NCBI GenBank assembly: GCA_050250395.1
Contig: JBFWOQ010000014.1
Location: forward strand, 1 to 64,000
From: JAGPUQ01 sp050250395
GTDB lineage: Bacteria > Pseudomonadota > Gammaproteobacteria > Pseudomonadales > Porticoccaceae
Direction of reading: 5' to 3'
DNA length: 64,000 nucleotides
The notes under the pieces are model-generated. The model ran no database searches and was not told where the DNA came from. It saw only the letters and a list, made by a program, of their open reading frames with translations. Shown in pieces: positions 45,229 through 54,186 of the stretch. The stretch's first letter is position 1. Every line of letters starts with the position of its first letter. Both the position numbers and the translations under genes were made by a program.

Positions 45229-45345
45229 TCAGCCTTGCCGTTGCTTGTGGCGCGGTTCCGCGCTGCAGATTATCCGCAGAACCCTTTTGCGCCGAATCTG
45301 CTTGCAGTTGCGGCAAAGCTTTTTCACCGATGCCCGTACCTTCAT
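45229..45345 (-). CDS. rpmJ: 50S ribosomal protein L36
   Basis: A 38-residue protein, MKVRASVKKLCRNCKQIRRK, ending RHKQRQG. It is the zinc-binding form, with C11, C14, C27 and H33. It lies 15 nt after secY, its normal place. The ATG at 45345 and TGA at 45229-45231 define it without ambiguity. Confidence 0.96.
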   Translation of the reverse strand: MKVRASVKKLCRNCKQIRRKRVLRIICSAEPRHKQRQG

Positions 45346-45360
45346 CTCACACCTCGTAAC

Positions 45361-46689
45361 TCAACGAATCCCGCCGCCGTAACCCTTCAGGTTGGCTTTT
45401 TTCAACACCGACTCATACTGATGGGACATCAGATGAGATTGCACCTGAGCCATAAAGTCCATGGTCACTACCACTGCGATCAGCAGCGACGTCCCACCCA
45501 GATAGAACGGTACATTGAAGTAGACATTCAGCGCCTGAGGCAACAGACATACGCCTGCTATGTAAATTGCGCCTATCACCGTCAGCCGCGTGACGACGCC
45601 ATCAATGTAATTGGCCGTCTGCTCACCCGGCCGAATACCCGGCAGATAGGCATTACCACGCTTGAGGTTGTCGGCAACCTCTTTGGGGTTGAACACCAGC
45701 GCGGTGTAGAAAAAGCAAAAGAAAATGATCAGCCCCGCAAACAGTGCGCTATGCAGCAACTGCCCAGGCCCAAGAAAATAGGCGACGTCCTGAAGCCAGT
45801 CGGGCGCGCCTGCCCCCTGCCCGAACATCTGCGTCACCGTCGCTGGAAACAGCAGCAGGCTGCTCGCAAAAATCGCCGGTATCACCCCTGCCATGTTGAC
45901 CTTGAGCGGCAAATGGCTGCTTTGCTGGCCGTAAGCGCCGCGCCCCTGCTGCTGACGCTGGGCGTAGTTTACCGTGATACGGCGCTGACCGCGCTCGATA
46001 AACACGACAAAATAGATTACCGCCACCGCGATGAGCGCGACGACCAGCAGCACGACGATATTCAGTTCGCCTTGACGGGCCGATTCGAACGCCTGCCCAA
46101 GCGCACGCGGCAATCCAGCGACAATTCCCGCAAAGATCAGCATTGAAATGCCGTTGCCAATGCCGCGCTCCGTGATCTGTTCGCCGAGCCACATCAGAAA
46201 CACCGCTCCGGCAATCAACGAGGTGATGGCGATCAGGTAAAACGTCAACCCCGCGTAGTACGCCAGGCCCTGACCCGCCAGCCCGAACGCCATCCCCGCG
46301 CCCTGAATGAGCGCCAGCAGTACCGTCAGATACCGGGTCATCTGGGTCAGCTTGCGTCGGCCCGCATCACCTTCCTTCTTGAGTTGCTCCAGCGACGGAG
46401 TCACCGCACTCATCAACTGTACGATGATGGATGCCGAAATATAGGGCATCACACCCAGCGCCATGATACTCATGCGTTCCAGCGCACCGCCGGAAAACAT
46501 ATTGAACATACCGAGCAAGGTACCCTGGTTCTGCTTGAACAGACTTGCCACTCGGTCAGGATCGATTCCCGGCAGCGGGATGTGGGTACCAAGGCGATAC
46601 ACGACGATCGCCAGCAGCAGGAAGCGCAGCCGCGCCCAGAGCTCGGCGAGGCCCTTCTTGTTTACCGCTGGCAAAGGTTTGCGCGCCAT
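45361..46689 (-). CDS. secY: Protein translocase subunit SecY
   Basis: A 442-residue channel protein with ten hydrophobic helices. Recognisable parts are YRLGTHIPLPGID near the start, the plug region FSGGALERMSIMALGVMPYI, SSHLPLKVNMAGVIPAIFAS and the cytoplasmic loop NPKEVADNLKRGNAYLPGIRPG. It forms the SecYEG export channel; secE is not in the window. It sits 8 nt after rplO. Confidence 0.98.
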   Translation of the reverse strand: MARKPLPAVNKKGLAELWARLRFLLLAIVVYRLGTHIPLPGIDPDRVASLFKQNQGTLLGMFNMFSGGALERMSIMALGVMPYISASIIVQLMSAVTPSLEQLKKEGDAGRRKLTQMTRYLTVLLALIQGAGMAFGLAGQGLAYYAGLTFYLIAITSLIAGAVFLMWLGEQITERGIGNGISMLIFAGIVAGLPRALGQAFESARQGELNIVVLLVVALIAVAVIYFVVFIERGQRRITVNYAQRQQQGRGAYGQQSSHLPLKVNMAGVIPAIFASSLLLFPATVTQMFGQGAGAPDWLQDVAYFLGPGQLLHSALFAGLIIFFCFFYTALVFNPKEVADNLKRGNAYLPGIRPGEQTANYIDGVVTRLTVIGAIYIAGVCLLPQALNVYFNVPFYLGGTSLLIAVVVTMDFMAQVQSHLMSHQYESVLKKANLKGYGGGIR

Positions 46690-46697
46690 GAGAATCG

Positions 46698-47144
46698 TTA
46701 AACCAACGCCTCCACACTGCCGCCGGCGGCTTCTATCGCCGCTCGAGCGCCACCGGTAATACTCAGCCCGCGAACCACCAGGGCCTTGCCCGCATCAAGC
46801 TCGCCCGCCAAAAAAATCTTGGCGCGCTCGATGGAACTGTTGATCAATCCCGCCTGCCGCAGGGCCGCTAAGTCGACCACGCCGCCTTCGATCCGGTTGA
46901 GCTCAACCAAGCGAATCTGCGCACTGACACGGCTGATGCGGCTCGTGAAACCGTATTTGGGCAGGCGCTTCTGCAAGGGCATCTGGCCGCCCTCGAATCC
47001 CGGGCGAACACTTCCGCCAGCTCGCGCCTTCTGACCCTTGTGGCCCCGCCCGCAGGTTTTGCCGAGTCCCGAACCAATGCCCCTGCCTACACGTCTCGCG
47101 GCCTTGTGTCGCCCAGGCGCCGGACTCAATGTGTTCAGTCGCAT
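46698..47144 (-). CDS. rplO: 50S ribosomal protein L15
   Basis: A 148-residue protein starting MRLNTLSPAPGRHKAARRVG with the long Gly-rich arm GRGIGSGLGKTCGRGHKGQK. The start at 47144 is 2 nt after the rpmD stop; longer frame upstream is a shadow of rpmD. Confidence 0.97.
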   Translation of the reverse strand: MRLNTLSPAPGRHKAARRVGRGIGSGLGKTCGRGHKGQKARAGGSVRPGFEGGQMPLQKRLPKYGFTSRISRVSAQIRLVELNRIEGGVVDLAALRQAGLINSSIERAKIFLAGELDAGKALVVRGLSITGGARAAIEAAGGSVEALV

Positions 47145-47146
47145 AT

Positions 47147-47332
47147 TCAGGCCTCTTCCACGCGAATCATGTATTCCACCTTGTTGACCATGCCTCGCAC
47201 CGACGGCGTGTTCTCCAACACCACTTGGTGACCAACCTTGCGCAGCCCCAGCCCTACCAGACACGCACGGTGACGTGCCAACCGACCGTAGCCGCTTTTC
47301 ACCTGGGTCACCTTCAATTTGCTCGCAGTCAT
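47147..47332 (-). CDS. rpmD: 50S ribosomal protein L30
   Basis: A 61-residue protein: LKVTQVKSGYGRLARHRACL, then GLGLRKVGHQVVLENTPSVR and GMVNKVEYMIRVEE. It is of bacterial L30 length and lies between rpsE and rplO. Confidence 0.97.
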   Translation of the reverse strand: MTASKLKVTQVKSGYGRLARHRACLVGLGLRKVGHQVVLENTPSVRGMVNKVEYMIRVEEA

Positions 47333-47358
47333 CGCTATGCTTCCGCTGAGGGCTTTGT

Positions 47359-47871
47359 TTAGCCCAGAATGTCGTCCAAACGCTTGCCGCGCCGCGCCGC
47401 TACCTGCTCCGGCGCACGCATGTGCTTCAGGCCCTTGAAAGTTGCCCGCACCACGTTGACCGGGTTGGTAGAACCGTAGCATTTCGCCAGCACGTTCTGA
47501 ACGCCGGCCAGTTCCAATACGGCACGCATGGCACCGCCGGCAATAACGCCGGTACCCTCTGACGCCGGCTGCATGTACACCCGCGACGCGCCGTGCTTGG
47601 CGGTGATCGGATACTGGAGCGTGCTACGACTGAGATCAACGGCAATCATGTTACGGCGAGCAGCCTCAATGGCTTTTTGGATGGCGAGAGGCACCTCGCG
47701 CGCCTTGCCGCGACCAAAGCCAACCCGACCCTTCCCATCACCCACCACCGTCAACGCGGTAAAACCGAAAATCCGGCCCCCCTTGACGGTTTTGGCGACG
47801 CGATTAACCTGAACCAGCTTTTCGATCAAGCCGTCGTTAACGTCCGATTCACGAGCGTTTTGCTTAGCCAT
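47359..47871 (-). CDS. rpsE: 30S ribosomal protein S5
   Basis: A 170-residue protein with the S5 double-stranded RNA-binding fold: VNRVAKTVKGGRIFGFTALT, GDGKGRVGFGRGKAREVPLA and later PASEGTGVIAGGAMRAVLEL. It helps decoding fidelity. ATG at 47871 (MAKQNARE) is chosen over longer upstream frame. Confidence 0.97.
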   Translation of the reverse strand: MAKQNARESDVNDGLIEKLVQVNRVAKTVKGGRIFGFTALTVVGDGKGRVGFGRGKAREVPLAIQKAIEAARRNMIAVDLSRSTLQYPITAKHGASRVYMQPASEGTGVIAGGAMRAVLELAGVQNVLAKCYGSTNPVNVVRATFKGLKHMRAPEQVAARRGKRLDDILG

Positions 47872-47881
47872 TATGCAACCT

Positions 47882-48238
47882 TCAGAAGTCCAAGCCGCCG
47901 GCGCGGGCGGCATCGGCGAGCGCCTTGATCCGCCCGTGATATTTAAATCCACTACGATCAAACGCGACGCGAGTGATCCCTGCGAGCGACGCGCGCTCCG
48001 CGATCAATTCGCCGACCGCGCTCGCCGCCTGGACATTGCCGGTCGCTGACTGTCGCAGCCCCGCATCCAGGGTAGACGCCTGCGCAATCACGGTATCCTG
48101 GCCGGCGGTGGTGCGAATCACCTGCGCGTATATGTGTCGCGGGGTGCGATGGACGCACAACCTGTCGGCCCCGAGCTCCCGGATTTTCGCCCTGGCGCGA
48201 CGCGCACGCCGCGCTCGCGTAACTTTTTTCTGACTCAT
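47882..48238 (-). CDS. rplR: 50S ribosomal protein L18
   Basis: A 118-residue 5S rRNA-binding protein with a basic N-terminus (KKVTRARRARRARAKIRELG), the HRTPRHIYAQVI segment and the end VAFDRSGFKYHGRIKALADA. Confidence 0.97.
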   Translation of the reverse strand: MSQKKVTRARRARRARAKIRELGADRLCVHRTPRHIYAQVIRTTAGQDTVIAQASTLDAGLRQSATGNVQAASAVGELIAERASLAGITRVAFDRSGFKYHGRIKALADAARAGGLDF

Positions 48239-48249
48239 CTCATCACCCG

Positions 48250-48783
48250 CTATTTTTTCTTGGCTTCTTTACGGCGCACGTTTTCGTCCGCGTAACGCAC
48301 CCCCTTGCCCTTGTAGGGCTCGGGAGGCCGGAAGGCGCGAATATCGGCCGCGACCTGTCCCAGCTGCTGCTTGCTCGCCGCCTTCAGCAATATCTCCGTC
48401 TGGCTCGGCGTCTCCGCAGTAACGCCCTCGGGCAGCGTGTACTCAACGGGATGCGAATATCCGAGAGTGAGATTTACCTTATTGCCCTGAACCTGGGCCC
48501 GGTAACCGACGCCGACGAGTGTCAGCCGCCGCTGAAACCCCTCACTCACACCGACAACCATGTTGTTCATGAGTGCGCGGGTGGTTCCGGCCATGGCGCG
48601 GGCTGTCGTGGCCGCACCGCGCGCCGCCACGCTGAGCACGCCGTCGGCATGTTCGACCCGAACATCGCTGTGAATCGCCATCGTGAGAGAACCATTACGC
48701 CCCTTCACGGACAGCACACCGCGATCAATGTGAACCTCGACCCCTTTGGGCAGAGGGACTGGATACTTGGCTACTCGGGACAT
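48250..48783 (-). CDS. rplF: 50S ribosomal protein L6
   Basis: A 177-residue two-domain protein near the factor-binding site: MSRVAKYPVPLPKGVEVHID at the start, LTLVGVGYRAQVQGNKVNLT in the middle and IRAFRPPEPYKGKGVRYADE near the end. It lies between rpsH and rplR. Confidence 0.98.
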   Translation of the reverse strand: MSRVAKYPVPLPKGVEVHIDRGVLSVKGRNGSLTMAIHSDVRVEHADGVLSVAARGAATTARAMAGTTRALMNNMVVGVSEGFQRRLTLVGVGYRAQVQGNKVNLTLGYSHPVEYTLPEGVTAETPSQTEILLKAASKQQLGQVAADIRAFRPPEPYKGKGVRYADENVRRKEAKKK

Positions 48784-48795
48784 CGCAATTATCCG

Positions 48796-49188
48796 TCAGA
48801 ATACCGTGCAAAGGACTTCGCCGCCCACACCGGCCGCTCGGGCCGCGCGGTCGGACATGAGCCCGCTACTGGTCGACACAACCGCCACACCCAGCCCTCC
48901 CCGCACGACAGGCAGCTCGTCGGCCCCCGCGTAGCGCCGCAGTCCGGGCCGGCTGATGCGAATAATTTCTTCAATGGCGGGCTTGCCTTCGAAGTATTTC
49001 AAATCGACGCGCAGCTCTTTCTTGACATCGCCCGTCACCTCGAACCCGTGAATGTAGCCTTCGTCCTGCAACAGACGGGCGACCGCCACGCGCAATTTTG
49101 ACGAGGGCATCGTGACCTGCGGGCGGGCACGGGACTGTGCGTTGCGTACGCGCGTCAGCATATCGGCAAGCGGATCTTGCATACTCAT
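48796..49188 (-). CDS. rpsH: 30S ribosomal protein S8
   Basis: A 130-residue central-domain protein starting MSMQDPLADMLTRVRNAQSR, with the C-terminal STSSGLMSDRAARAAGVGGE. In E. coli S8 represses the spc operon by binding near rplE; a comparable site was not confirmed here. Confidence 0.98.
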   Translation of the reverse strand: MSMQDPLADMLTRVRNAQSRARPQVTMPSSKLRVAVARLLQDEGYIHGFEVTGDVKKELRVDLKYFEGKPAIEEIIRISRPGLRRYAGADELPVVRGGLGVAVVSTSSGLMSDRAARAAGVGGEVLCTVF

Positions 49189-49214
49189 CGCTGAAAATCT
49201 CCTCTACCTGACAA

Positions 49215-49520
49215 TCACCAACTCGCCTTGACCAAACCCGGAACGTCGCCGCGCATCGCGGCCTCGCGCAATTTGTTCCGACACAAGCCGAACTTCCGGT
49301 AAACACCCCGGGATCTGCCGGTGATGGCACAGCGCTGTCGCTGCCGAACCGGGCTCGCATCGCGGGGTAGCTTCTGAAACTGCTGCTGCGCCGCCCATCG
49401 CTCCTCATCAGAAGCGCGCGGATTGCCGATGATCGCCTTAAGTTGTTTGCGCTTGGCGGCGTATTTGGCCGCGGTCTCCGTGCGGCGTCGTTCCCGTTCT
49501 TTCATGCTCAACTTGGCCAT
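49215..49520 (-). CDS. rpsN: 30S ribosomal protein S14
   Basis: A 101-residue, zinc-free (C-minus) S14: the long form with MAKLSMKERERRRTETAAKY, then RDASPVRQRQRCAITGRSRG and the end RGDVPGLVKASW. The CxxC zinc motifs of the short form are absent. Confidence 0.97.
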   Translation of the reverse strand: MAKLSMKERERRRTETAAKYAAKRKQLKAIIGNPRASDEERWAAQQQFQKLPRDASPVRQRQRCAITGRSRGVYRKFGLCRNKLREAAMRGDVPGLVKASW

Positions 49521-49524
49521 GGCT

Positions 49525-50064
49525 CTAACTCTTCAGCGGAAAATTAAAAGCGCGCATCAGCGCCCGGCCCTCATCGTCCGTGCGGGCCGTGGTGGTAATC
49601 ACGATGTCCATGCCGCGCAGCTTGTCAATTTTGTCGTAGTCGATTTCCGGAAATATGATCTGCTCGGAGATGCCCATCGCAAAATTGCCCTGGCCGTCGA
49701 AGGACCGGCTGCTGATCCCGCGGAAATCCCTAATACGCGGGATCGCAATAGTGATCAACCGCTCGAGAAAATCGTACATTCGCTCGCGGCGCAAAGTGAC
49801 CTTGCAGCCTACCGGCCAGCCGTCGCGGATCTTGAATCCGGCAATCGAGGTACGAGCGCGCGTCACCACTGGCTTCTGTCCGGCGATTCTCGTCAAATCC
49901 GCTACGGCATTGTCGAGAATCTTCTTGTCCGCCACAGCCTCTCCGACCCCCATGTTCAGGGTCACTTTGGTGATCTTCGGGATCTCCATGACGTTTGCCA
50001 GACCCAGCTCCTCACGCAAGCGCGGCGCGAGTTCCTTGGTGTACAGCTCTTGTAGCCTCGACAT
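49525..50064 (-). CDS. rplE: 50S ribosomal protein L5
   Basis: A 179-residue 5S rRNA-binding protein: LQELYTKELAPRLREELGLA, KVTLNMGVGEAVADKKILDN and the late GMDIVITTTARTDDEGRALM. ATG at 50064 gives the family N-terminus and has AGAGG nine bases upstream; an ATG two codons earlier overlaps the rplX stop. Confidence 0.96.
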   Translation of the reverse strand: MSRLQELYTKELAPRLREELGLANVMEIPKITKVTLNMGVGEAVADKKILDNAVADLTRIAGQKPVVTRARTSIAGFKIRDGWPVGCKVTLRRERMYDFLERLITIAIPRIRDFRGISSRSFDGQGNFAMGISEQIIFPEIDYDKIDKLRGMDIVITTTARTDDEGRALMRAFNFPLKS

Positions 50065-50069
50065 CGCCA

Positions 50070-50399
50070 TCAACCTCTTGCATCCAGCGGCAGGCCGCTG
50101 GACTTGAACACACGTATCTTCTTGCCGTCTTCCAGAATGCGAAAACCTACGCGGTCCGCCTTCCGGGTCGCCGGGTTATAAATGGCGACGTTCGACGCTT
50201 GTATCGGCGCCTCTCGCTCGACTATGCCGCCCGGATTCCCCAATTGAGGATTCGGCTTCTGGTGCTTTTTCACCACCTGAACACCGGACACCAACAAGCG
50301 GTCGCCGACCAGGACGCTGAGCACCTTGCCACGCCGTCCCTTGTCACGACCGGCGATGACGATCACGTCGTCGTCGCGCCTGATCTTTTTCATTGCCAT
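50070..50399 (-). CDS. rplX: 50S ribosomal protein L24
   Basis: A 109-residue assembly-initiator protein with the KOW motif (KKIRRDDDVIVIAGRDKGRR). GGAGGA lies 7 nt before the ATG at 50399. It follows rplN by 17 nt. Confidence 0.97.
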   Translation of the reverse strand: MAMKKIRRDDDVIVIAGRDKGRRGKVLSVLVGDRLLVSGVQVVKKHQKPNPQLGNPGGIVEREAPIQASNVAIYNPATRKADRVGFRILEDGKKIRVFKSSGLPLDARG

Positions 50400-50416
50400 A
50401 ACTCAGTCCTCCCCGC

Positions 50417-50785
50417 CTACAGCACTTCCGGCGCCAACGAAATGATGCGCATGAATTTTTCGCCACGCAGCTCACGCGTCACGGGGCCGAAAATCCTTGT
50501 GCCAATGGGCGCAAGCTGGTTGTTGAGCAGCACAGCGGCATTGCCGTCGAAGCGAATCAGACTCCCGTCCGGTCGGCGCACGCCCTTTCGCGTACGCACC
50601 ACGACCGCGTTCATCACCTGGCCCTTCTTGACCTTGCCTCGCGGAATTGCTTCCTTGACGCTCACCTTGATGACGTCGCCAATCTGGGCATAGCGGCGCC
50701 TGGACCCGCCAAGTACCTTGATACACATCACCTGCCGTGCGCCGCTGTTATCAGCGACATCGAGATACGTCTGCACCTGAATCAT
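50417..50785 (-). CDS. rplN: 50S ribosomal protein L14
   Basis: A 122-residue intersubunit-bridge protein, MIQVQTYLDVADNSGARQVM, with GSRRRYAQIGDVIKVSVKEA and the end REKFMRIISLAPEVL-like (LRGEKFMRIISLAPEVL). It is the docking site for RsfS, also encoded here. It heads the spc part of the cluster. Confidence 0.98.
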   Translation of the reverse strand: MIQVQTYLDVADNSGARQVMCIKVLGGSRRRYAQIGDVIKVSVKEAIPRGKVKKGQVMNAVVVRTRKGVRRPDGSLIRFDGNAAVLLNNQLAPIGTRIFGPVTRELRGEKFMRIISLAPEVL

Positions 50786-50815
50786 GGACTCTCTCCAGTC
50801 ATTACCGCGACGGTG

Positions 50816-51085
50816 CTAGACCTCTACCGCGCGCTCGACGATTTCCACCAGGCGCCATGCCTTGGTCCGCGACAGCGGACGCGTTTCCGCGATCGTCACC
50901 AAGTCCCCGATGTGACACTGATTGTGCTCATCGTGCGCCTTGATTTTGGTGGAACGGGAAATAATCTTGCCATACATGGGATGTCTAACCCGCCGCTCTA
51001 TCAGCACGGTAACCGTCTTGTCCATCTTGTCGCTGACAACCCGTCCGGCCAGTGTGCGCGCCGTGCTTTCCACTGTTTCTGTCAT
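50816..51085 (-). CDS. rpsQ: 30S ribosomal protein S17
   Basis: An 89-residue OB-fold protein: RTLAGRVVSDKMDKTVTVLI, then GDLVTIAETRPLSRTKAWRL. One base separates it from rpmC. Confidence 0.97.
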   Translation of the reverse strand: MTETVESTARTLAGRVVSDKMDKTVTVLIERRVRHPMYGKIISRSTKIKAHDEHNQCHIGDLVTIAETRPLSRTKAWRLVEIVERAVEV

Positions 51086-51086
51086 G

Positions 51087-51278
51087 TCAGCGCCCTGCCA
51101 TTTCGTTCAACACAGTCTTGATGCGCGCAATATCGCGCCGCGTGACTCGCATCACGTGGTTGGCATCGAGCTGTCCGGTAGCGCCTTTCATCCTTTGCAA
51201 AAACTGCTCATGCCGCTGTTCCAGCAACATTTTTCGCAGCGATTCCACTGACTGTCCCCGCAAATCACTCGCTTTCAT
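51087..51278 (-). CDS. rpmC: 50S ribosomal protein L29
   Basis: A 63-residue helical protein at the exit tunnel: MKASDLRGQSVESLRKMLLE, with VMRVTRRDIARIKTVLNE at the end. Its ATG shares one base with the rplP TAA stop. Confidence 0.97.
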   Translation of the reverse strand: MKASDLRGQSVESLRKMLLEQRHEQFLQRMKGATGQLDANHVMRVTRRDIARIKTVLNEMAGR

Positions 51279-51691
51279 TACATCACCGATCGTTTGACGA
51301 AGGCGGTGGCCATAGGCAGCTTGGCGGCGGCGAGCGTAAAAGCTTCCCGCGCAATCTCCTCCGGAACACCTTCCATCTCATAGAGCATCCGGCCGGGCTG
51401 GACCAGTGCTACCCAGTATTCGACATTGCCCTTGCCTTTGCCCATCCGCACTTCCAGCGGCTTCTGGGTGATGGGCTTGTCCGGGAATACCCGGATCCAT
51501 ATTTTGCCGCCGCGCTTGATTCGCCGCGTGATCACGCGGCGCGCCGCCTCGATCTGCCGCGCCGTGAGCCGCCCGCGGCCGATGGCCTTGAGTCCGAACT
51601 CCCCGAAACTGACCTTGCTGCCGCGTTCAGCCAGGCCGCGATTTCGCCCCTTGTGCTGTTTGCGGAATTTCGTTCGTTTTGGTTGCAGCAT
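51278..51691 (-). CDS. rplP: 50S ribosomal protein L16
   Basis: A 137-residue protein near the A-site tRNA: MLQPKRTKFRKQHKGRNRGL, GKIWIRVFPDKPITQKPLEV and GKGKGNVEYWVALVQPGRML. The arginine 81 region hydroxylated in E. coli (around PLEVRMGKGKG) is conserved. Confidence 0.98.
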   Translation of the reverse strand: MLQPKRTKFRKQHKGRNRGLAERGSKVSFGEFGLKAIGRGRLTARQIEAARRVITRRIKRGGKIWIRVFPDKPITQKPLEVRMGKGKGNVEYWVALVQPGRMLYEMEGVPEEIAREAFTLAAAKLPMATAFVKRSVM

Positions 51692-51713
51692 GACGCTCGC
51701 CCTAATGCCTCAA

Positions 51714-52376
51714 TTACTTTCTGGCAGCCGGCGCTTCCGCTGTCTCGCCGCCCAGAACCTCGCCTTTGAATATCCAGACCTTGACGCCAATGATCCCGTA
51801 GGTCGTGGCCGCCTCTGCCGTGGCGTAATCGATATCGGCCCGCAGCGTATGGAGCGGAACGCGCCCCTCCCGATACCACTCGGTCCGCGCGATTTCGGCG
51901 CCCCCGAGCCTGCCGCCGACCTGTACCTTCACGCCCTGCGCGCCCTGGCGCATCGCGTTCTGGACGGCCCGCTTCATCGCGCGCCGGAACATCACCCGCC
52001 GCTGAAGCTGTTGCGCCACACTCTGCGCCACCAGCGCGGCATCGAGATCCGGCTTGCGAATCTCTTCAATATTGATGTGCACTGGCACACCCAGAGCCGC
52101 CGCCACCTCGACGCGTAGCCGGTCGACATCTTCGCCTTTCTTCCCGATCACGATCCCCGGACGCGCCGTATGAATGGTGATGCGCGCCGACGCGGAAGGC
52201 CGCTCGATCTCAACGCGACTGACCGACGCGTGGCTGAGCTTGTCCTGGATCAGTTTGCGCACCTGCAAATCGGCAATCAGCCGCTTCGCATATTCGCGCT
52301 TGTCGGCGTACCAGATCGAGGTATGCCGCTTGACAATGCCGAGCCGGTAGCCCGTTGGATGTACTTTCTGACCCAT
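51714..52376 (-). CDS. rpsC: 30S ribosomal protein S3
   Basis: A 220-residue mRNA-entry protein: MGQKVHPTGYRLGIVKRHTS, a KH domain with RPGIVIGKKGEDVDRLRVEV and the C-terminal GRLGGAEIARTEWYREGRVP. It follows rplV by 20 nt. Confidence 0.98.
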   Translation of the reverse strand: MGQKVHPTGYRLGIVKRHTSIWYADKREYAKRLIADLQVRKLIQDKLSHASVSRVEIERPSASARITIHTARPGIVIGKKGEDVDRLRVEVAAALGVPVHINIEEIRKPDLDAALVAQSVAQQLQRRVMFRRAMKRAVQNAMRQGAQGVKVQVGGRLGGAEIARTEWYREGRVPLHTLRADIDYATAEAATTYGIIGVKVWIFKGEVLGGETAEAPAARK

Positions 52377-52396
52377 GACAGTCCCCGTAGTCCCGC

Positions 52397-52729
52397 TTAG
52401 GCACCAGCCACTTTTACCGTGATGTGGCAGGTGCGCTTGGAAATTCTGTCCGAACGACCTTTTGCGCGCGGCATCATCCGCTTCAGCGTCGTCCCCTCGT
52501 CGACAAAGATGGTCGACACCTTGAGCTCGTCGACATCGGCACCTTCGTTGTGCTCCGCATTCGCGATAGCGGACTCGAGCACTTTCTTGATGATCGCCGC
52601 GCTCTTCTTGTTACTGAAGCCAAGAATGCCCAGAGCTTCCTCGACACCTTTTCCGCGTACCTGATCGGCTACCAGCCGGGCCTTTTGGGCGGAGACCCGC
52701 GCGCCCCTCAGTCTAGCTGCCACTTCCAT
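52397..52729 (-). CDS. rplV: 50S ribosomal protein L22
   Basis: A 110-residue protein with an exit-tunnel loop: MEVAARLRGARVSAQKARLV, then STIFVDEGTTLKRMMPRAKG and RISKRTCHITVKV. ATG at 52729 is chosen with a G-rich site 8 nt upstream; a GTG at 52744 is less likely. Confidence 0.97.
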   Translation of the reverse strand: MEVAARLRGARVSAQKARLVADQVRGKGVEEALGILGFSNKKSAAIIKKVLESAIANAEHNEGADVDELKVSTIFVDEGTTLKRMMPRAKGRSDRISKRTCHITVKVAGA

Positions 52730-52744
52730 CTCGGATACCCCCAC

Positions 52745-53020
52745 TCAACGTTTCGCCTTTTTATCCGCGACGTGGCCGCGAAAGGTACGGGTGAGCGCAA
52801 ATTCGCCCAATTTGTGCCCCACCATCTCTTCACTGACAAGCACCGGCACATGTTGCCGACCGTTGTGAATGGCGAGGGTAAGACCAACCATCTGGGGCAG
52901 AATCATCGACCGTCTGGACCAGGTCTTGATGGGCCGTCGGTCGTTTTTTTCCGCGGCAACCCGGACCTTCTCCAGAAGGTGCAGATCGACAAAAGGCCCC
53001 TTTTTCAGCGAACGTGGCAC
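52745..53020 (-). CDS. rpsS: 30S ribosomal protein S19
   Basis: A 91-residue head protein with the invariant start PRSLKKGPFVDLHLLEKV and later STIVP-like segment RSMILPQMVGLTLAIHNGRQ. The start codon is GTG. Confidence 0.97.
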   Translation of the reverse strand: MPRSLKKGPFVDLHLLEKVRVAAEKNDRRPIKTWSRRSMILPQMVGLTLAIHNGRQHVPVLVSEEMVGHKLGEFALTRTFRGHVADKKAKR

Positions 53021-53052
53021 GATGCTGTCCTCAAGTTGCTAATGGTGCCGGC

Positions 53053-53877
53053 CTAGCGGCGACGGCGTCTGACAATCAGATCGCCAGTACGTTTGTTTTT
53101 GCGCGTCTTGTAACCCTTGGTCGGCACACCCCAGGGCGTTACCGGATGCCGGCCCCCCGAGGTCTTGCCTTCACCGCCACCATGGGGGTGATCCACCGGG
53201 TTCATGGCCACACCGCGCACCGTCGGTCGCACGCCAAGCCAACGTTTGGCGCCGGCCTTGCCGAGGGAGCGCAGATTGTGATCGCTGTTGGACGCTTCGC
53301 CCAATGTCGCCCGGCAATCCGACAGCACCTTGCGCATCTCGCCACTGCGCAGCCGCAAGGTGGCGTAACGACCCTCACGGGCAACGAGCTGCGCGGATGC
53401 GCCTGCGCTGCGGGCCAACTGCGCGCCCTTGCCGGGCTTCATCTCGATACAGTAAACCACGCTACCTACCGGGATATTGCGGAGCGGCAAACTGTTGCCA
53501 ATTTTGACTGGCGCATCTTGGCCAGAGCGTATTTCGTCACCCGCCTGGAGCCCTTTGGGCGCGATGATGTAGCGGCGCTCCCCGTCGCGATAGCAGATCA
53601 GGGCAATGTGAGCCGTGCGGTTGGGATCGTATTCGATCCGCTCCACCACGCCGACAACGCCATCCTTGTCGCGCTTGAAATCGATGATCCGGTAGTGTTG
53701 CTTGTGCCCACCGCCCTGATGACGGACCGTGATGCGCCCACTGTTGTTGCGGCCACCGCGGTTGACCTGTCGCTCGATCAGCGGCCCATGGGGCGCACCC
53801 TTGTGCAGGCCCGGCGTGACAACACTGATGACGAATCGGCGCCCAGGGGATGTCGGCTTTCTTTTTACCACTGCCAT
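53053..53877 (-). CDS. rplB: 50S ribosomal protein L2
   Basis: A 274-residue core 23S-binding protein at the peptidyl-transferase centre: GGGHKQHYRIIDFKRDKDGV, then VRGVAMNPVDHPHGGGEGK with the essential histidine, and the basic end KRTGDLIVRRRRR. It sits between rplW and rpsS. Confidence 0.98.
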   Translation of the reverse strand: MAVVKRKPTSPGRRFVISVVTPGLHKGAPHGPLIERQVNRGGRNNSGRITVRHQGGGHKQHYRIIDFKRDKDGVVGVVERIEYDPNRTAHIALICYRDGERRYIIAPKGLQAGDEIRSGQDAPVKIGNSLPLRNIPVGSVVYCIEMKPGKGAQLARSAGASAQLVAREGRYATLRLRSGEMRKVLSDCRATLGEASNSDHNLRSLGKAGAKRWLGVRPTVRGVAMNPVDHPHGGGEGKTSGGRHPVTPWGVPTKGYKTRKNKRTGDLIVRRRRR

Positions 53878-53889
53878 GTCTGACCCCCC

Positions 53890-54186
53890 TTACTGGATCG
53901 CGGTGAAATCGATGTCATGGCCTGGCGCGAGGCGGACATAGGCTTTTTTCCAGTCCGACCGCTGCCCAATGCCGTGCCGGGTACGCCGCGTCTTTCCCTT
54001 CACGACAAGCACCCTTACATGCTCCACCTGCACTTTGAACAGGGTTTCGACCGCAGTCCGAACTTCCGCCTTGCTGGCACCACGCGCGACACGGAACACG
54101 ATCTGATTTGCCGCCTCGGCCGCATTGGTCGCCTTCTCGGAAACATGCGGGGCCAACAAGACCTGGTATATCCGCTCTGGATTCAT
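53890..54186 (-). CDS. rplW: 50S ribosomal protein L23
   Basis: A 98-residue tunnel-exit protein that docks trigger factor and SRP: ERIYQVLLAPHVSEKATNAA, VRTAVETLFKVQVEHVRVLV. Its ATG overlaps the rplD stop as ATGA. Confidence 0.97.
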   Translation of the reverse strand: MNPERIYQVLLAPHVSEKATNAAEAANQIVFRVARGASKAEVRTAVETLFKVQVEHVRVLVVKGKTRRTRHGIGQRSDWKKAYVRLAPGHDIDFTAIQ